Of a stretch of DNA of 37,654 nucleotides, positions 31,011-37,654 are shown in pieces (within the stretch, counting starts at the first letter, position 1; each line of letters begins with the position of its first letter). A program made the translations under genes and the position numbers. The notes beneath the pieces were generated by a model. It worked only from the letters and a program-made list of their open reading frames with translations, was not told the DNA's origin and made no database searches. Source of the DNA: Aestuariivirga sp. (GTDB lineage Bacteria; Pseudomonadota; Alphaproteobacteria; Rhizobiales; Aestuariivirgaceae); NCBI RefSeq assembly GCF_020252405.1, contig NZ_JADCDA010000071.1, forward strand, positions 1 to 37,654, given 5' to 3'.

Positions 31011-32282
31011 TCAGCGCTTCTTCCGGGGCGATTTCCTGGGTGCCGCTTTCCTGCGGGCGCCACCGCCCGCCTTCACGATCAGGTGCTCCGGGCCATAGGG
31101 GAAGCCGGTGATGTTGCGGTTGCCCTTCCCGGTGATGACCAGAATGTCATGCTCGCGATAACCGCCCGCACCCTTCTGGCCCTCGGGGATCATGATCATG
31201 GGCTCCATGGATACCACCATGCCGGGCTCCAGCACGGTGTCGCAATCCTCGCGCAGCTCGAGGCCGCCCTCGCGGCCATAATAGTGGCAGAGCACGCCGA
31301 ATGAATGGCCATAGCCGAAGGTGCGGTATTTGAGCAGGTCGTGGCTGGCGTAGATCTCGTTCAGCGCCTTGGCCACGTCGGAGCACTTGGCGCCGGGAAC
31401 GAGCAGCTTCTTGCCCTCGTCATGGACGTGGCAGTTGATCTCCCACAGGCGGATGTGTTCCCTGGACGCCTGTCCGGCGAACAGCGTGCGCTCAAGGGCG
31501 ACGTAATAGCCCGCCACCATCGGGAAGCAGTTGAGGCTGAGGATGTCGCCACGCCTGATCTTGCGCGAGGTGACGGGGTTGTGGGCGCCATCGGTGTTGA
31601 CCCCGGACTGGAACCAGGTCCAGGTGTCCATGAGCTCGCCCTGCGGCCAGACCCTGGCGATTTCGCGCACCATGGCCTGGGTGGAATGCAGCGCCACCTC
31701 ATGCTCCGGCACGCCCACGGCGATGGCTTCAACGCAGGCCGCGCCGCCGATGTCGGCAATGCGCGTCATCCTGGCGATGTGCTTGATCTCTTCCGCGCTC
31801 TTGATCATGCGGAGCCGCATCGAGGGCGCCGCCACATCGACGAACTCGACGCTGGGAAAGGCATCATCCAGCTGCTTGCGGAAGTCGAGGTTCACATGGT
31901 CGAACTCGATGCCGATGCGCTTGGCGCCCTTCATCAGGCCCTGGATGGCGACGAAGTAATTCTCTTTCGACCAGTCGGTGTAGGTCAGATTGTCGCCGAA
32001 GGTGCGGCGCGCCGGCTGGCCGCCGTCGATCGCCGCCGTCACCGAGGTCGTCTTGGAGGGGGTGATGACCAGGCCGTATTTGCGGCCGAAGTAGCAATAG
32101 AGGAAGTCGGAAAGGTAATTGATGTTGTGGTAGCTGGTGAACAGGCAAGCATCGACCTTGGCGGTCTTCATCCAGCCGCGGATGCCGTCCTGGCGCCGCT
32201 TCATCTCCGCGTCGGAGAAGGTTGGCTTCGGCTTCTTGCCGTTGTTGCGATAGTCGACGACCGCGGGACGGGCGAGGTTCAT
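31011..32282 (-). CDS. Creatinase (creatine amidinohydrolase)
   Basis: A 423-residue pita-bread enzyme hydrolysing creatine to sarcosine and urea. It resembles Pseudomonas creatinase along its whole length: TSYHNINYLSDFLYC, DTWTWFQSG, NTDGAHNPVT and FGYGHSFG. The catalytic set is in place with an offset of two from the Pseudomonas numbering: His234 (His232), Glu264 (Glu262), Arg337 (Arg335) and Glu360 (Glu358). The metal ligands of true aminopeptidase P are not kept, which separates it from prolidases. The last 19 residues (AGGGARRKAAPRKSPRKKR) form a basic tail beyond the usual end. GGAGAAA precedes the ATG. It is divergent from a LysR gene whose site lies upstream of a TTGACA box. Confidence 0.93.
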   Translation of the reverse strand: MNLARPAVVDYRNNGKKPKPTFSDAEMKRRQDGIRGWMKTAKVDACLFTSYHNINYLSDFLYCYFGRKYGLVITPSKTTSVTAAIDGGQPARRTFGDNLTYTDWSKENYFVAIQGLMKGAKRIGIEFDHVNLDFRKQLDDAFPSVEFVDVAAPSMRLRMIKSAEEIKHIARMTRIADIGGAACVEAIAVGVPEHEVALHSTQAMVREIARVWPQGELMDTWTWFQSGVNTDGAHNPVTSRKIRRGDILSLNCFPMVAGYYVALERTLFAGQASREHIRLWEINCHVHDEGKKLLVPGAKCSDVAKALNEIYASHDLLKYRTFGYGHSFGVLCHYYGREGGLELREDCDTVLEPGMVVSMEPMIMIPEGQKGAGGYREHDILVITGKGNRNITGFPYGPEHLIVKAGGGARRKAAPRKSPRKKR

Positions 32283-32337
32283 GGGGCGTTTCTCCGGGTT
32301 TGAGATGCGCGGAACAACTTCCCCGGATCCGGCCTTG

Positions 32338-32381
32338 TGTCAAAAGACGATCCCTCACATACTGCATGAGTTTTTCTCATG
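32338..32381 (-). promoter_or_regulatory. LysR-type operator and creatinase promoter -35
   Basis: A perfect inverted repeat CATGAG-TTTTT-CTCATG (32365-32381) contains the T-N11-A pattern of LysR regulators. A perfect TTGACA (minus strand, 32343-32338) lies about 30 bases further toward creatinase; the expected -10 region (AAGTTG, 17-base spacer) is poor. The palindrome centre would sit near -65 of the predicted start site, the classical position of a LysR recognition site at an activator-dependent promoter. Confidence 0.7.
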
Positions 32382-32392
32382 GAGCCGTCCTG

Positions 32393-33283
32393 GTGTCCCG
32401 ACTGCCGTCTCTCAATGCGCTTCGCTGCTTCGAGGCCGCCGCCCGCTCCGGCTCCTTCTCCAGGGCGGCGGCGGAACTGAACGTCACCCAGTCCGCCGTC
32501 AGCCATCAGGTGCGCCAGCTCGAACAATGGTTCGGCCTCACCCTGTTTGACCGGCTGGGCCGCCAGACCATGCCCACCCAGAAGGGCCAGGAACTGGCCC
32601 GCTCGCTGGCGGAGGCCTTCGACATCATGTCCGCCGCCTGCCGCCGCCTGCAGCAAAGCGAGCAGGGCCCGGCGCTCACCATCGCCGCGCTCCCCTCCTT
32701 CGCCACCATCTGGCTGATCCCCCGCCTGTCGCAGTTCCTTGGCGGTCATCCGGATATTTCTATAAAAGTTGTTTATGCTTTTGCCGATCACAAGATCGAC
32801 TTCGGCGAGGTGGATATCGCGGTGCTCTGGGGGCCGGGAGAATGGGAGGGCTGCCGTTCCACGCGTCTTCTGCCCGGCAGCACCGTGCCCATCTGCAACC
32901 CCATTTACCTCGAGAAGGAAGGCCCCTTCGACGTGCCGCAGGCCATTCTGGGCAAGCCCCTGCTGCATGACACCGACCGGCTGGACTGGCAGAACTGGAT
33001 GCGCCATGCCGGCCTTAAGCATGCCGGCCCATCGCCCGGCCCCATCTTTCAGGACTTCAACCTGCTGCGCGCGGCGGCGCTGGCCGGCCAGGGCATCGCG
33101 CTGTGCCCCAGGAGCCTCATCGCCGACGACCTGGCCTCGGGCCGCCTCGTCCAGCTCTTCGACACCGACATCAAGCACGACTACGCCTACTCGATCATCG
33201 AACCCGCCTCGGGCTCCGGCCGCAGGACGGAGGCGCTGGACATATTCAAGGACTGGCTGCTGTCAACGGCAAAGGGGAAGTAG
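32393..33283 (+). CDS. LysR-type regulator, GcvA-like
   Basis: A 296-residue regulator. RLPSLNALRCFEAAARSGSF and AAAELNVTQSAVSHQVRQLE form the N-terminal winged helix-turn-helix, followed by the linker helix and a LysR effector domain (from about residue 92). The opening LNALR-FEAAAR is typical of the GcvA subgroup, which often controls glycine or one-carbon genes. GGAG eight bases before GTG at 32393 supports this start. An ATG at 32366 lies inside the palindromic operator and lacks a ribosome site. It probably activates the divergent creatinase gene, with creatine or sarcosine as candidate effectors (inference). Confidence 0.9.
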   Translation: MSRLPSLNALRCFEAAARSGSFSRAAAELNVTQSAVSHQVRQLEQWFGLTLFDRLGRQTMPTQKGQELARSLAEAFDIMSAACRRLQQSEQGPALTIAALPSFATIWLIPRLSQFLGGHPDISIKVVYAFADHKIDFGEVDIAVLWGPGEWEGCRSTRLLPGSTVPICNPIYLEKEGPFDVPQAILGKPLLHDTDRLDWQNWMRHAGLKHAGPSPGPIFQDFNLLRAAALAGQGIALCPRSLIADDLASGRLVQLFDTDIKHDYAYSIIEPASGSGRRTEALDIFKDWLLSTAKGK

Positions 33284-33420
33284 GACACACCCAAACGGGA
33301 CTCGTTTCGTCCCGGACTTCAGAGCGCGGCGACGGGAATGATTCCACCCCAATATCCTGCTGACACCATCGGCTATCTGCATCGACCGACGTGAGCCCGG
33401 TTTCGCATTGCGATGGATTT

Positions 33421-33518
33421 AGAGCAGGTTTCTGTTCAGCGGAATCGAAACCTGCTCTCTCTTTGGTTGGTCGCATTTTCGACGGTCAACCGGTGTCCGC
33501 TTGACCTGTAAATGCTTT
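33421..33518. repeat. Two-hairpin intergenic repeat, copy B
   Basis: The same 98-base element as copy A with the same two hairpins and the same ends (AGAGCAGG ... AATGCTTT). Its right end abuts the truncated 3' part of an IS630 transposase remnant, the expected continuation of which is missing. Confidence 0.85.
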
Positions 33519-33519
33519 G

Positions 33520-33780
33520 GTTCGAGCGGACATACTGCCAGATATTCTCCTGCGGATTCAGTTTCAGCGATCGCGGAGGCGGGAGCATTGCGGTGATGTT
33601 GGCGGGCATGCGCAGTTGGCGTGTCGTGTGTCACGCTGCCCGGTTCATGAGCAGGACAGCATGGGCATTGGATGCGACGCGGCGGGAGATTTCGGCGATG
33701 TGCAGTTGCATCGGTCCGGCGTCCGCCCCGAAAAGATATGCGTTGTCGCAGCGCTGGTCTGCCGGTTGCCGGGGCCTGGA
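33520..33780 (-). pseudogene. Decayed IS630-family transposase fragment
   Basis: One minus-strand frame reads SRPRQPADQRCDNAYLFGA, then MQLHIAEISRRVASNAHAVL, then MNRAA, a TGA (33633-33631), HTTRQLRMPANIT and KLNPQENIWQYVRSN. This follows the IS630 catalytic core pattern: AYLFGA, LH-AEIS, VLL-DRAGWH and ELNP-ENIWQ. The remnant lacks about 20 residues after YLFGA, has Asn for the second catalytic Asp, has TGA in place of the Trp codon, and loses its C-terminus where repeat copy B begins. Recognised from memory of the family; clearly non-functional. Confidence 0.75.
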
Positions 33781-33788
33781 GCATGATC

Positions 33789-33836
33789 TGGCGCCGGTTC
33801 CCGTCAGGTGATTCCGCCTTATCGGAACATGCGCCA
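33789..33836. repeat. Palindromic repeat TGGCGC...GCGCCA with adjacent GCATGATC fragment
   Basis: TGGCGC/GCGCCA arms and inner GGTTCC/GGAAC pairing resemble the palindromes at 3661-3710 and 8160-8205. Immediately to the left, GGAGCATGATC (33778-33788) is a fragment of the repeat seen complete at 3726-3769. Lying 27 bases after the parC stop on the minus strand, it may help end that transcript. Confidence 0.65.
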
Positions 33837-33863
33837 GGGGTGGTGGAACGGGAACCCCCCGCC

Positions 33864-36107
33864 TCAGCTGAACTTGTTGCGCGACGGGAAGCCCTTGGGT
33901 GGGAGCCTGCCGGCCTGGGCGCGTTCGCCGATCCATTCCTTAAGGTCGGTGACCACGAAGTTGCGGCCCGAGCTGTCGGTCCAGCTGAGGCCGTCCTTCA
34001 GCTTGAAGGCGCGGGCGTCGCTCAGGCCGCCGTCCTTGAACTTCTGCAGACGCACGCCCTTGCCGCGCGCCATCTCCGGCACCTCGGTCAGCTTGAAGAT
34101 GATCATCTTGCGGTTCTCGCCGATGGTGGCGATGTGGGTGGCATCCTCCGGCGCCACGACGCAGACGCAGGCCTCGGCCGGCGCCTTGACGTTCAGCACC
34201 TGCTTGCCCTTGCGGGTCGTCGCCACGCACTCGTCCTCCGCCACGATGAAGCCATCGCCCCCGGTGGAGGCCAGAAGCCGCTTCGTTCCCGCGACATGCA
34301 CGAAGAGCGAGACGACCGAATCCGCGGCATCGAGATCGCACAGCAGGCGCACCGGCTCGCCGTGCCCACGGCCGCCCGGAAGCTTGCCCACCTCGAGCGT
34401 GAAGAACTTGCCGGAGGATGAGAACAGCATCACCTTGTCGGTGGACATGGCGTGGAAGGCGAAAGCGCCCTTGTCGCCGTCCTTGTAGGCGAGGCCGGAG
34501 ACATCCTCCATGTGGCCCTTTATGGTGCGGATCCAGCCCTTCTCGGAGCAGACCACGGTGACGGGTTCCTTCTCGATCATCGACTGTTCGAGCTCGAGGT
34601 CGATCTCAGGGGCTTCCGAGAAGTCCGTCCGGCGGCGTCCGAGCGGCGTCTTCTTGGAGAATTTCTCCTTCACGGCCTTGATCTCCTCCGAAATCGCCGC
34701 CCACTGCCCGTCATCCGATTTCAGGAGCGCGTTCAGGGCCTTCTGCTCCCTGGCGAGATTCTGGTGCTCGCCGCGGATCTCAATTTCCTCCAGCTTGCGA
34801 AGCGCGCGCAGCCGCATGTTGAGGATGGCCTCGGCCTGCTCGCCGGTGAGCTTGAAGCGCGCCATCAGTTTTGGCTTCGGCTCATCCTCCTCGCGGATGA
34901 TGCGGATCACCTCGTCGAGATTGAGGTAGGCGATCAGATAGCCTTCAAGAATTTCAAGGCGCCGGGCGATTTCGCCGAGGCGGAAGCCGGTGCGCCGGAC
35001 GAGCACGTCCTTGCGGTGGTCAAGCCACTCGCGCAGAACTTGCCTGAGGCTCATCACCTTCGGCACCTTGCCGTGGCTCAGCACATTCATGTTGAGCGGG
35101 ATGCGGGATTCGAGTTCCGTGTTGCGGAACATCTGCTCCATCATCAGGGTGGGGTCCACGGTGCGGCTCCTGGGCTCCAGCACGATGCGCACGTCCTCGG
35201 CGGATTCATCGCGCACGTCGGCAAGCAGCGGCAGCTTCCTGGCTGACAGGAGCTCGGCGATCTTCTCGATCAGGCGGCTCTTCTGCACCAGATAGGGAAT
35301 CTCGGTGATGACGATCTGCCACATGCCGCGCGGCAACTCCTCGACGCTCCAGCGGGCGCGCACGCGGAAGCCGCCGCGGCCGGTTCTGTAGGCTTCGAGG
35401 ATCGAGGCGCGGTCATCGATAATGATGCCGCCCGTCGGGAAGTCCGGCCCCTGCACCAGCGCGGCGATCTTCTCGTCGGTGGCATTGGGCGTCTTGATGA
35501 GGTGAAGCGCGGCGTCGCAGAGTTCGGCGGCATTGTGCGGCGGAATGGAGGTGGCCATGCCGACCGCGATGCCGGAGGACCCGTTGGCGAGCAGGTTGGG
35601 GAAGGCGCCGGGCAGCACCACGGGCTCCTGCACCGAGCCGTCATAGTTCGGGCGGAAGTCGACGGTGTCCTCGTCGAGGCCTTCGAGGAGGAGCTTCGCC
35701 ACCTCCGTCATGCGCGCTTCGGTGTAGCGGTAGGCGGCGGCGCTGTCGCCGTCGATGTTGCCGAAATTGCCCTGCCCGTCGACCAGCGGATAGCGCGAGG
35801 CAAAATCCTGCGCGAGGCGGACGAGCGCATCATAGATCGACTGGTCGCCATGCGGGTGATAGCCGCCCATCACGTCGCCGACGATCTTGGCGGATTTCTT
35901 GAAGGCCGCATTGGGATCGAGGCGCAAGATCTGCATCACATGCAGCAGGCGGCGGTGAACCGGCTTCAGCCCGTCGCGCACATCGGGCAGCGCACGGTGC
36001 ATGATGGTGGACAGCGCATAGGCGAGGTAGCGCTCTTCCAGCGCCTCCTTCAGGTCGATCTTCTCGATGTCGTTGGGGCCTTGCGGCGGAGGAACGTGCT
36101 TGCTCAT
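33864..36107 (-). CDS. parC: DNA topoisomerase IV subunit A
   Basis: A 747-residue type IIA topoisomerase breakage-reunion subunit that decatenates daughter chromosomes together with ParE. Visible are [22 protein letters not shown] and [22 protein letters not shown] (quinolone pocket). The active-site Tyr128 lies in YRYTEARMT, and [16 protein letters not shown] and the C-terminal beta-pinwheel follow. The length and the GDQ-IYDALV form match alphaproteobacterial ParC rather than GyrA, which is longer and has a GyrA-box-rich C-terminus. At the position of E. coli Ser80 there is Gln89, and Asp93 replaces Glu84. It lies 254 bases downstream of the RNase J gene on the same strand. Confidence 0.94.
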   Translation of the reverse strand: MSKHVPPPQGPNDIEKIDLKEALEERYLAYALSTIMHRALPDVRDGLKPVHRRLLHVMQILRLDPNAAFKKSAKIVGDVMGGYHPHGDQSIYDALVRLAQDFASRYPLVDGQGNFGNIDGDSAAAYRYTEARMTEVAKLLLEGLDEDTVDFRPNYDGSVQEPVVLPGAFPNLLANGSSGIAVGMATSIPPHNAAELCDAALHLIKTPNATDEKIAALVQGPDFPTGGIIIDDRASILEAYRTGRGGFRVRARWSVEELPRGMWQIVITEIPYLVQKSRLIEKIAELLSARKLPLLADVRDESAEDVRIVLEPRSRTVDPTLMMEQMFRNTELESRIPLNMNVLSHGKVPKVMSLRQVLREWLDHRKDVLVRRTGFRLGEIARRLEILEGYLIAYLNLDEVIRIIREEDEPKPKLMARFKLTGEQAEAILNMRLRALRKLEEIEIRGEHQNLAREQKALNALLKSDDGQWAAISEEIKAVKEKFSKKTPLGRRRTDFSEAPEIDLELEQSMIEKEPVTVVCSEKGWIRTIKGHMEDVSGLAYKDGDKGAFAFHAMSTDKVMLFSSSGKFFTLEVGKLPGGRGHGEPVRLLCDLDAADSVVSLFVHVAGTKRLLASTGGDGFIVAEDECVATTRKGKQVLNVKAPAEACVCVVAPEDATHIATIGENRKMIIFKLTEVPEMARGKGVRLQKFKDGGLSDARAFKLKDGLSWTDSSGRNFVVTDLKEWIGERAQAGRLPPKGFPSRNKFS

Positions 36108-36204
36108 GATTCGGCGCTTATAGCATTTTGGGCAGGGGGAATTCGATGCGGGAGCCGTTTAGGCCACAGGCCCGGAAATGCCGAACGGAATGTGAACGCG
36201 CTGT

Positions 36205-36355
36205 CCTCTCCCGCTGCGCGGGAGAGGAAGGGGCCCCAACGCAGTTGGGGTAGGTGAGGGAAAGCAGCGCTCCACACGAGCCGGACCCTGATCCCCTCAT
36301 CTCCCCGTTGCTTGCGCAACGGGTCCCTTCTTCTCCCGCTGAAGAAGCGGGAGAA
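36205..36355. repeat. Cluster of four hairpins, CCTCTCCCGC...GCGGGAGAGG type
   Basis: Four perfect stems follow one another: CCTCTCCCGC/GCGGGAGAGG (36205-36227), CCCCAAC/GTTGGGG (36234-36250), CCCGTTGC/GCAACGGG (36304-36323) and TTCTCCCGCT/AGCGGGAGAA (36331-36355). The outer pair also resemble each other in reverse orientation, so the whole block is a large imperfect inverted repeat. Similar blocks are frequent in rhizobial genomes. It begins seven bases after the RNase J stop and probably blocks read-through into parC. Confidence 0.75.
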
Positions 36356-36361
36356 GACATC

Positions 36362-37654
36362 TCACACCTTGGCGACCGAAACCTTCACGATGGGCTTCTT
36401 GCCCCATGTCAGGTCCGCCGCGCGGCGCACCGCGGTGCGGATCGTTTCGGCGAGCTGGTCAACATCCTTGCGGCGCGGCTTGGGCGTGGAGCCGAAGGCG
36501 CGCTCCGCTGCATCCAGCAATTCGCCGTCGAGGCCTGCGGGAATGCCGTCGGTGATGAGTTCGATATCGGCGGCAAGCTCCGCCCTGGCGTCGATCACCA
36601 CCGAGACGAAGACGATGCCAACAAAAGACAGCTTGCGGCGCTGCTTCGCCGGGCCATCCTCCGACGGCACGATGAGGCGGCCATCGACATGGAGCCTTCC
36701 ACAGGGGGCCTCGTCGATGTCCTGCAGCGGGCCGGGCGCCAGCCTCACAATGGCGCCGTCGCGCGGGATCAGCACGTCGCGGATGCCCTTCGATTCCGCG
36801 AAGATGCGGTGGGCGCGAAGGTGGCGCGGCTCGCCATGCATGGGGATCAGCGCCCTGGGTTTCACCCACTCATAGAGCATCGCCAGCTCGCCCTGGCGCG
36901 GGTGGCCGGAGGAGTGCACGAGGTCGTCATCGCCCGTCACCGTGTCGATGTCGAGGCGCGCGAGGTTGTTGAGCACGCGGCTCACGTCCTTCTCGTTGCC
37001 GGGAATGGTCTTGGAGGAGAAGATCACGAGATCGCCCGGCTCCAGAGAAACATGCGGGTGCTGGTCCTCCGCGATGCGGGCGATGGCCGCGCGGGGCTCG
37101 CCCTGGCTGCCGGTGCAGAGCAGCATCACCTTGTCGGGCGGCAGGTAGCCGAACTCCTCCTGGTCGAGCAAACGGCCTGCGTCATTCAGCATGCCGCAGA
37201 GCCGAGCCGCCTCAATGGTGTTGCGCATGGCGCGGCCGGCGATGACCACCTCGCGGCCCGTGGCGCGCGCGGCGCGGATCGCCGTGGCGATGCGGTCCAG
37301 ATGCGAGGCGAAGGTGGTGATGGCGACGCGGGCCCTGGCCTGTTTGACGATCTCGGTAATCCGCTCCGCCACGTTCTTCTCGGAGGGCGAATGGCCCTCG
37401 CGCAGCACGTTCGTGGAATCGCAGACCAGCACGTCGACGCCCTTGGCGCCAATCTCGCGCAGGCGCTTCTCGTCCATGCCCTGGCCGAGGACCGGCGTAC
37501 GGTCGATCTTCCAGTCGCCCGAGTGCAGCACCCGGCCCCGGTCGGTCTCGATCAGCAGTGCCGAAGGCTCCGGGATCGAATGGGTGACGGAGATGAGTTC
37601 GAGGCCGAAGGGGCCGAGCTTGAACCTGGATCCCACCGGCATGACCTTGACCGG
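36362..37654 (-). CDS. rnj: Ribonuclease J, C-terminal part (5' end outside window)
   Basis: 430 residues continue in frame through the right edge (PVKVMPVGSRFKLG). The metallo-beta-lactamase/beta-CASP core shows LISVTHSIPEPSALLIE, RVLHSGDWKID, VDVLVCDSTNV, VAITTFASHLDRI and LLCTGSQGEPRAAI. IPGNEKDVSRVLNNL and HSSGHPRQGEL follow, and then MHGEPRHLRAHR, which carries the late motif His. The C-terminal domain ends KKPIVKVSVAKV. RNase J has 5'-3' exonuclease and endonuclease activity in mRNA decay and rRNA maturation, and alphaproteobacteria commonly have it. The HxHxDH metal motif lies outside the window. Confidence 0.93.
   Translation of the reverse strand, partial: PVKVMPVGSRFKLGPFGLELISVTHSIPEPSALLIETDRGRVLHSGDWKIDRTPVLGQGMDEKRLREIGAKGVDVLVCDSTNVLREGHSPSEKNVAERITEIVKQARARVAITTFASHLDRIATAIRAARATGREVVIAGRAMRNTIEAARLCGMLNDAGRLLDQEEFGYLPPDKVMLLCTGSQGEPRAAIARIAEDQHPHVSLEPGDLVIFSSKTIPGNEKDVSRVLNNLARLDIDTVTGDDDLVHSSGHPRQGELAMLYEWVKPRALIPMHGEPRHLRAHRIFAESKGIRDVLIPRDGAIVRLAPGPLQDIDEAPCGRLHVDGRLIVPSEDGPAKQRRKLSFVGIVFVSVVIDARAELAADIELITDGIPAGLDGELLDAAERAFGSTPKPRRKDVDQLAETIRTAVRRAADLTWGKKPIVKVSVAKV

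Larger units (their letters stand above)
33284..33863. other. 580-base region without an intact gene
   Basis: Between the LysR stop and the parC stop I find no credible live gene. It holds repeat copy B (33421-33518), a decayed IS630 transposase fragment (about 33520-33780) and a second palindromic repeat (33789-33836). The first 130 bases (33284-33420) show nothing recognisable. Confidence 0.7.

Noticed and set aside
31011-32282. Calling this gene Xaa-Pro aminopeptidase (M24)
   Set aside because: The dinuclear metal ligands are absent, and the creatinase residues and full-length similarity to Pseudomonas creatinase are present.
33517-33936. Small open frames on both strands in the gap before parC
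   Set aside because: The minus-strand frame that looks protein-like is the IS630 remnant read between stops. The plus-strand ones have no ribosome site or recognisable family.
1-37654. CRISPR arrays, tRNA or rRNA genes, prophage
   Set aside because: No direct-repeat/spacer pattern, no cloverleaf-like segment with the GTTCGA arm in an intergenic gap, and no phage structural genes were seen by eye. A tRNAscan or CRISPR search would be decisive.

Overview
The window looks like a chromosomal segment of a high-GC alphaproteobacterium, most likely of the Rhizobiales (Hyphomicrobiales). The reasons are the gene families (heterotetrameric sarcosine oxidase, RNase J, an alphaproteobacterial type of ParC, DUF1194) and several intergenic palindromic repeats of the kind scattered through rhizobial genomes (GCATGATC...GATCATGC, the GAAACCTGCT two-hairpin element, CGTCATCCCGGCGAAAGCCGGG, CTCTCCCGC..GCGGGAGAG). 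These taxonomic inferences rest on recognition by eye, not on a database search.

Layout, left to right. 1-131: the tail of an IS1182-like element. 129-3592 (minus): acyl-CoA ligase (AAE3/oxalyl-CoA synthetase-like), a ketopantoate-reductase family protein and a membrane-anchored zinc peptidase in one operon. 3593-3784: two adjacent palindromic repeats. 3785-6734 (plus): NAD synthetase and glutamyl-tRNA synthetase. 6737-8123 (plus): a hicAB toxin-antitoxin pair with a visible promoter, then a glutathione S-transferase. 8241-10334: a PhnD-like binding protein, a family-2 glycosyltransferase and an HU protein with a clear terminator. 10439-12874 (plus): a dimethylglycine/sarcosine dehydrogenase-type flavoprotein. 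13089-20912 (minus): a tight run DppA-type D-aminopeptidase, Bcr/CflA exporter, soxB, soxD, soxA, soxG and a 2-oxoglutarate/Fe(II) oxygenase related to the BesD/HalD halogenases. 20986-23874 (plus): cytochrome P450 and a non-pyrrolysine MttB homologue. 23881-24494 (minus): higBA with a palindromic operator. 24513-27878: EamA exporter, amidase, anchored alpha/beta hydrolase. 27051-30950 (minus): ABC ATPase, DUF1194 protein, iron-dependent alcohol dehydrogenase and the hydrolase as one operon. 31011-33283: creatinase divergent from a GcvA-like LysR regulator, with a textbook LysR site between them. 33284-33863: no live gene, but two repeats and a dead IS630 transposase. 33864-37654 (minus): parC and the 3' part of an RNase J gene.

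The metabolic theme is N-methylated glycine. Creatinase makes sarcosine and urea from creatine. An MttB homologue of the glycine-betaine type could make dimethylglycine, and the DMGDH-type flavoprotein could turn that into sarcosine. SoxBDAG oxidises sarcosine to glycine, hydrogen peroxide and methylene-tetrahydrofolate. The family assignments are strong; the joined-up pathway is inference. The most interesting unexplained piece is the BesD/HalD-family oxygenase translated in overlap with soxG. It keeps the iron-binding Asp that true halogenases have lost, so it should be a hydroxylase or demethylase acting on a substrate connected with this pathway.
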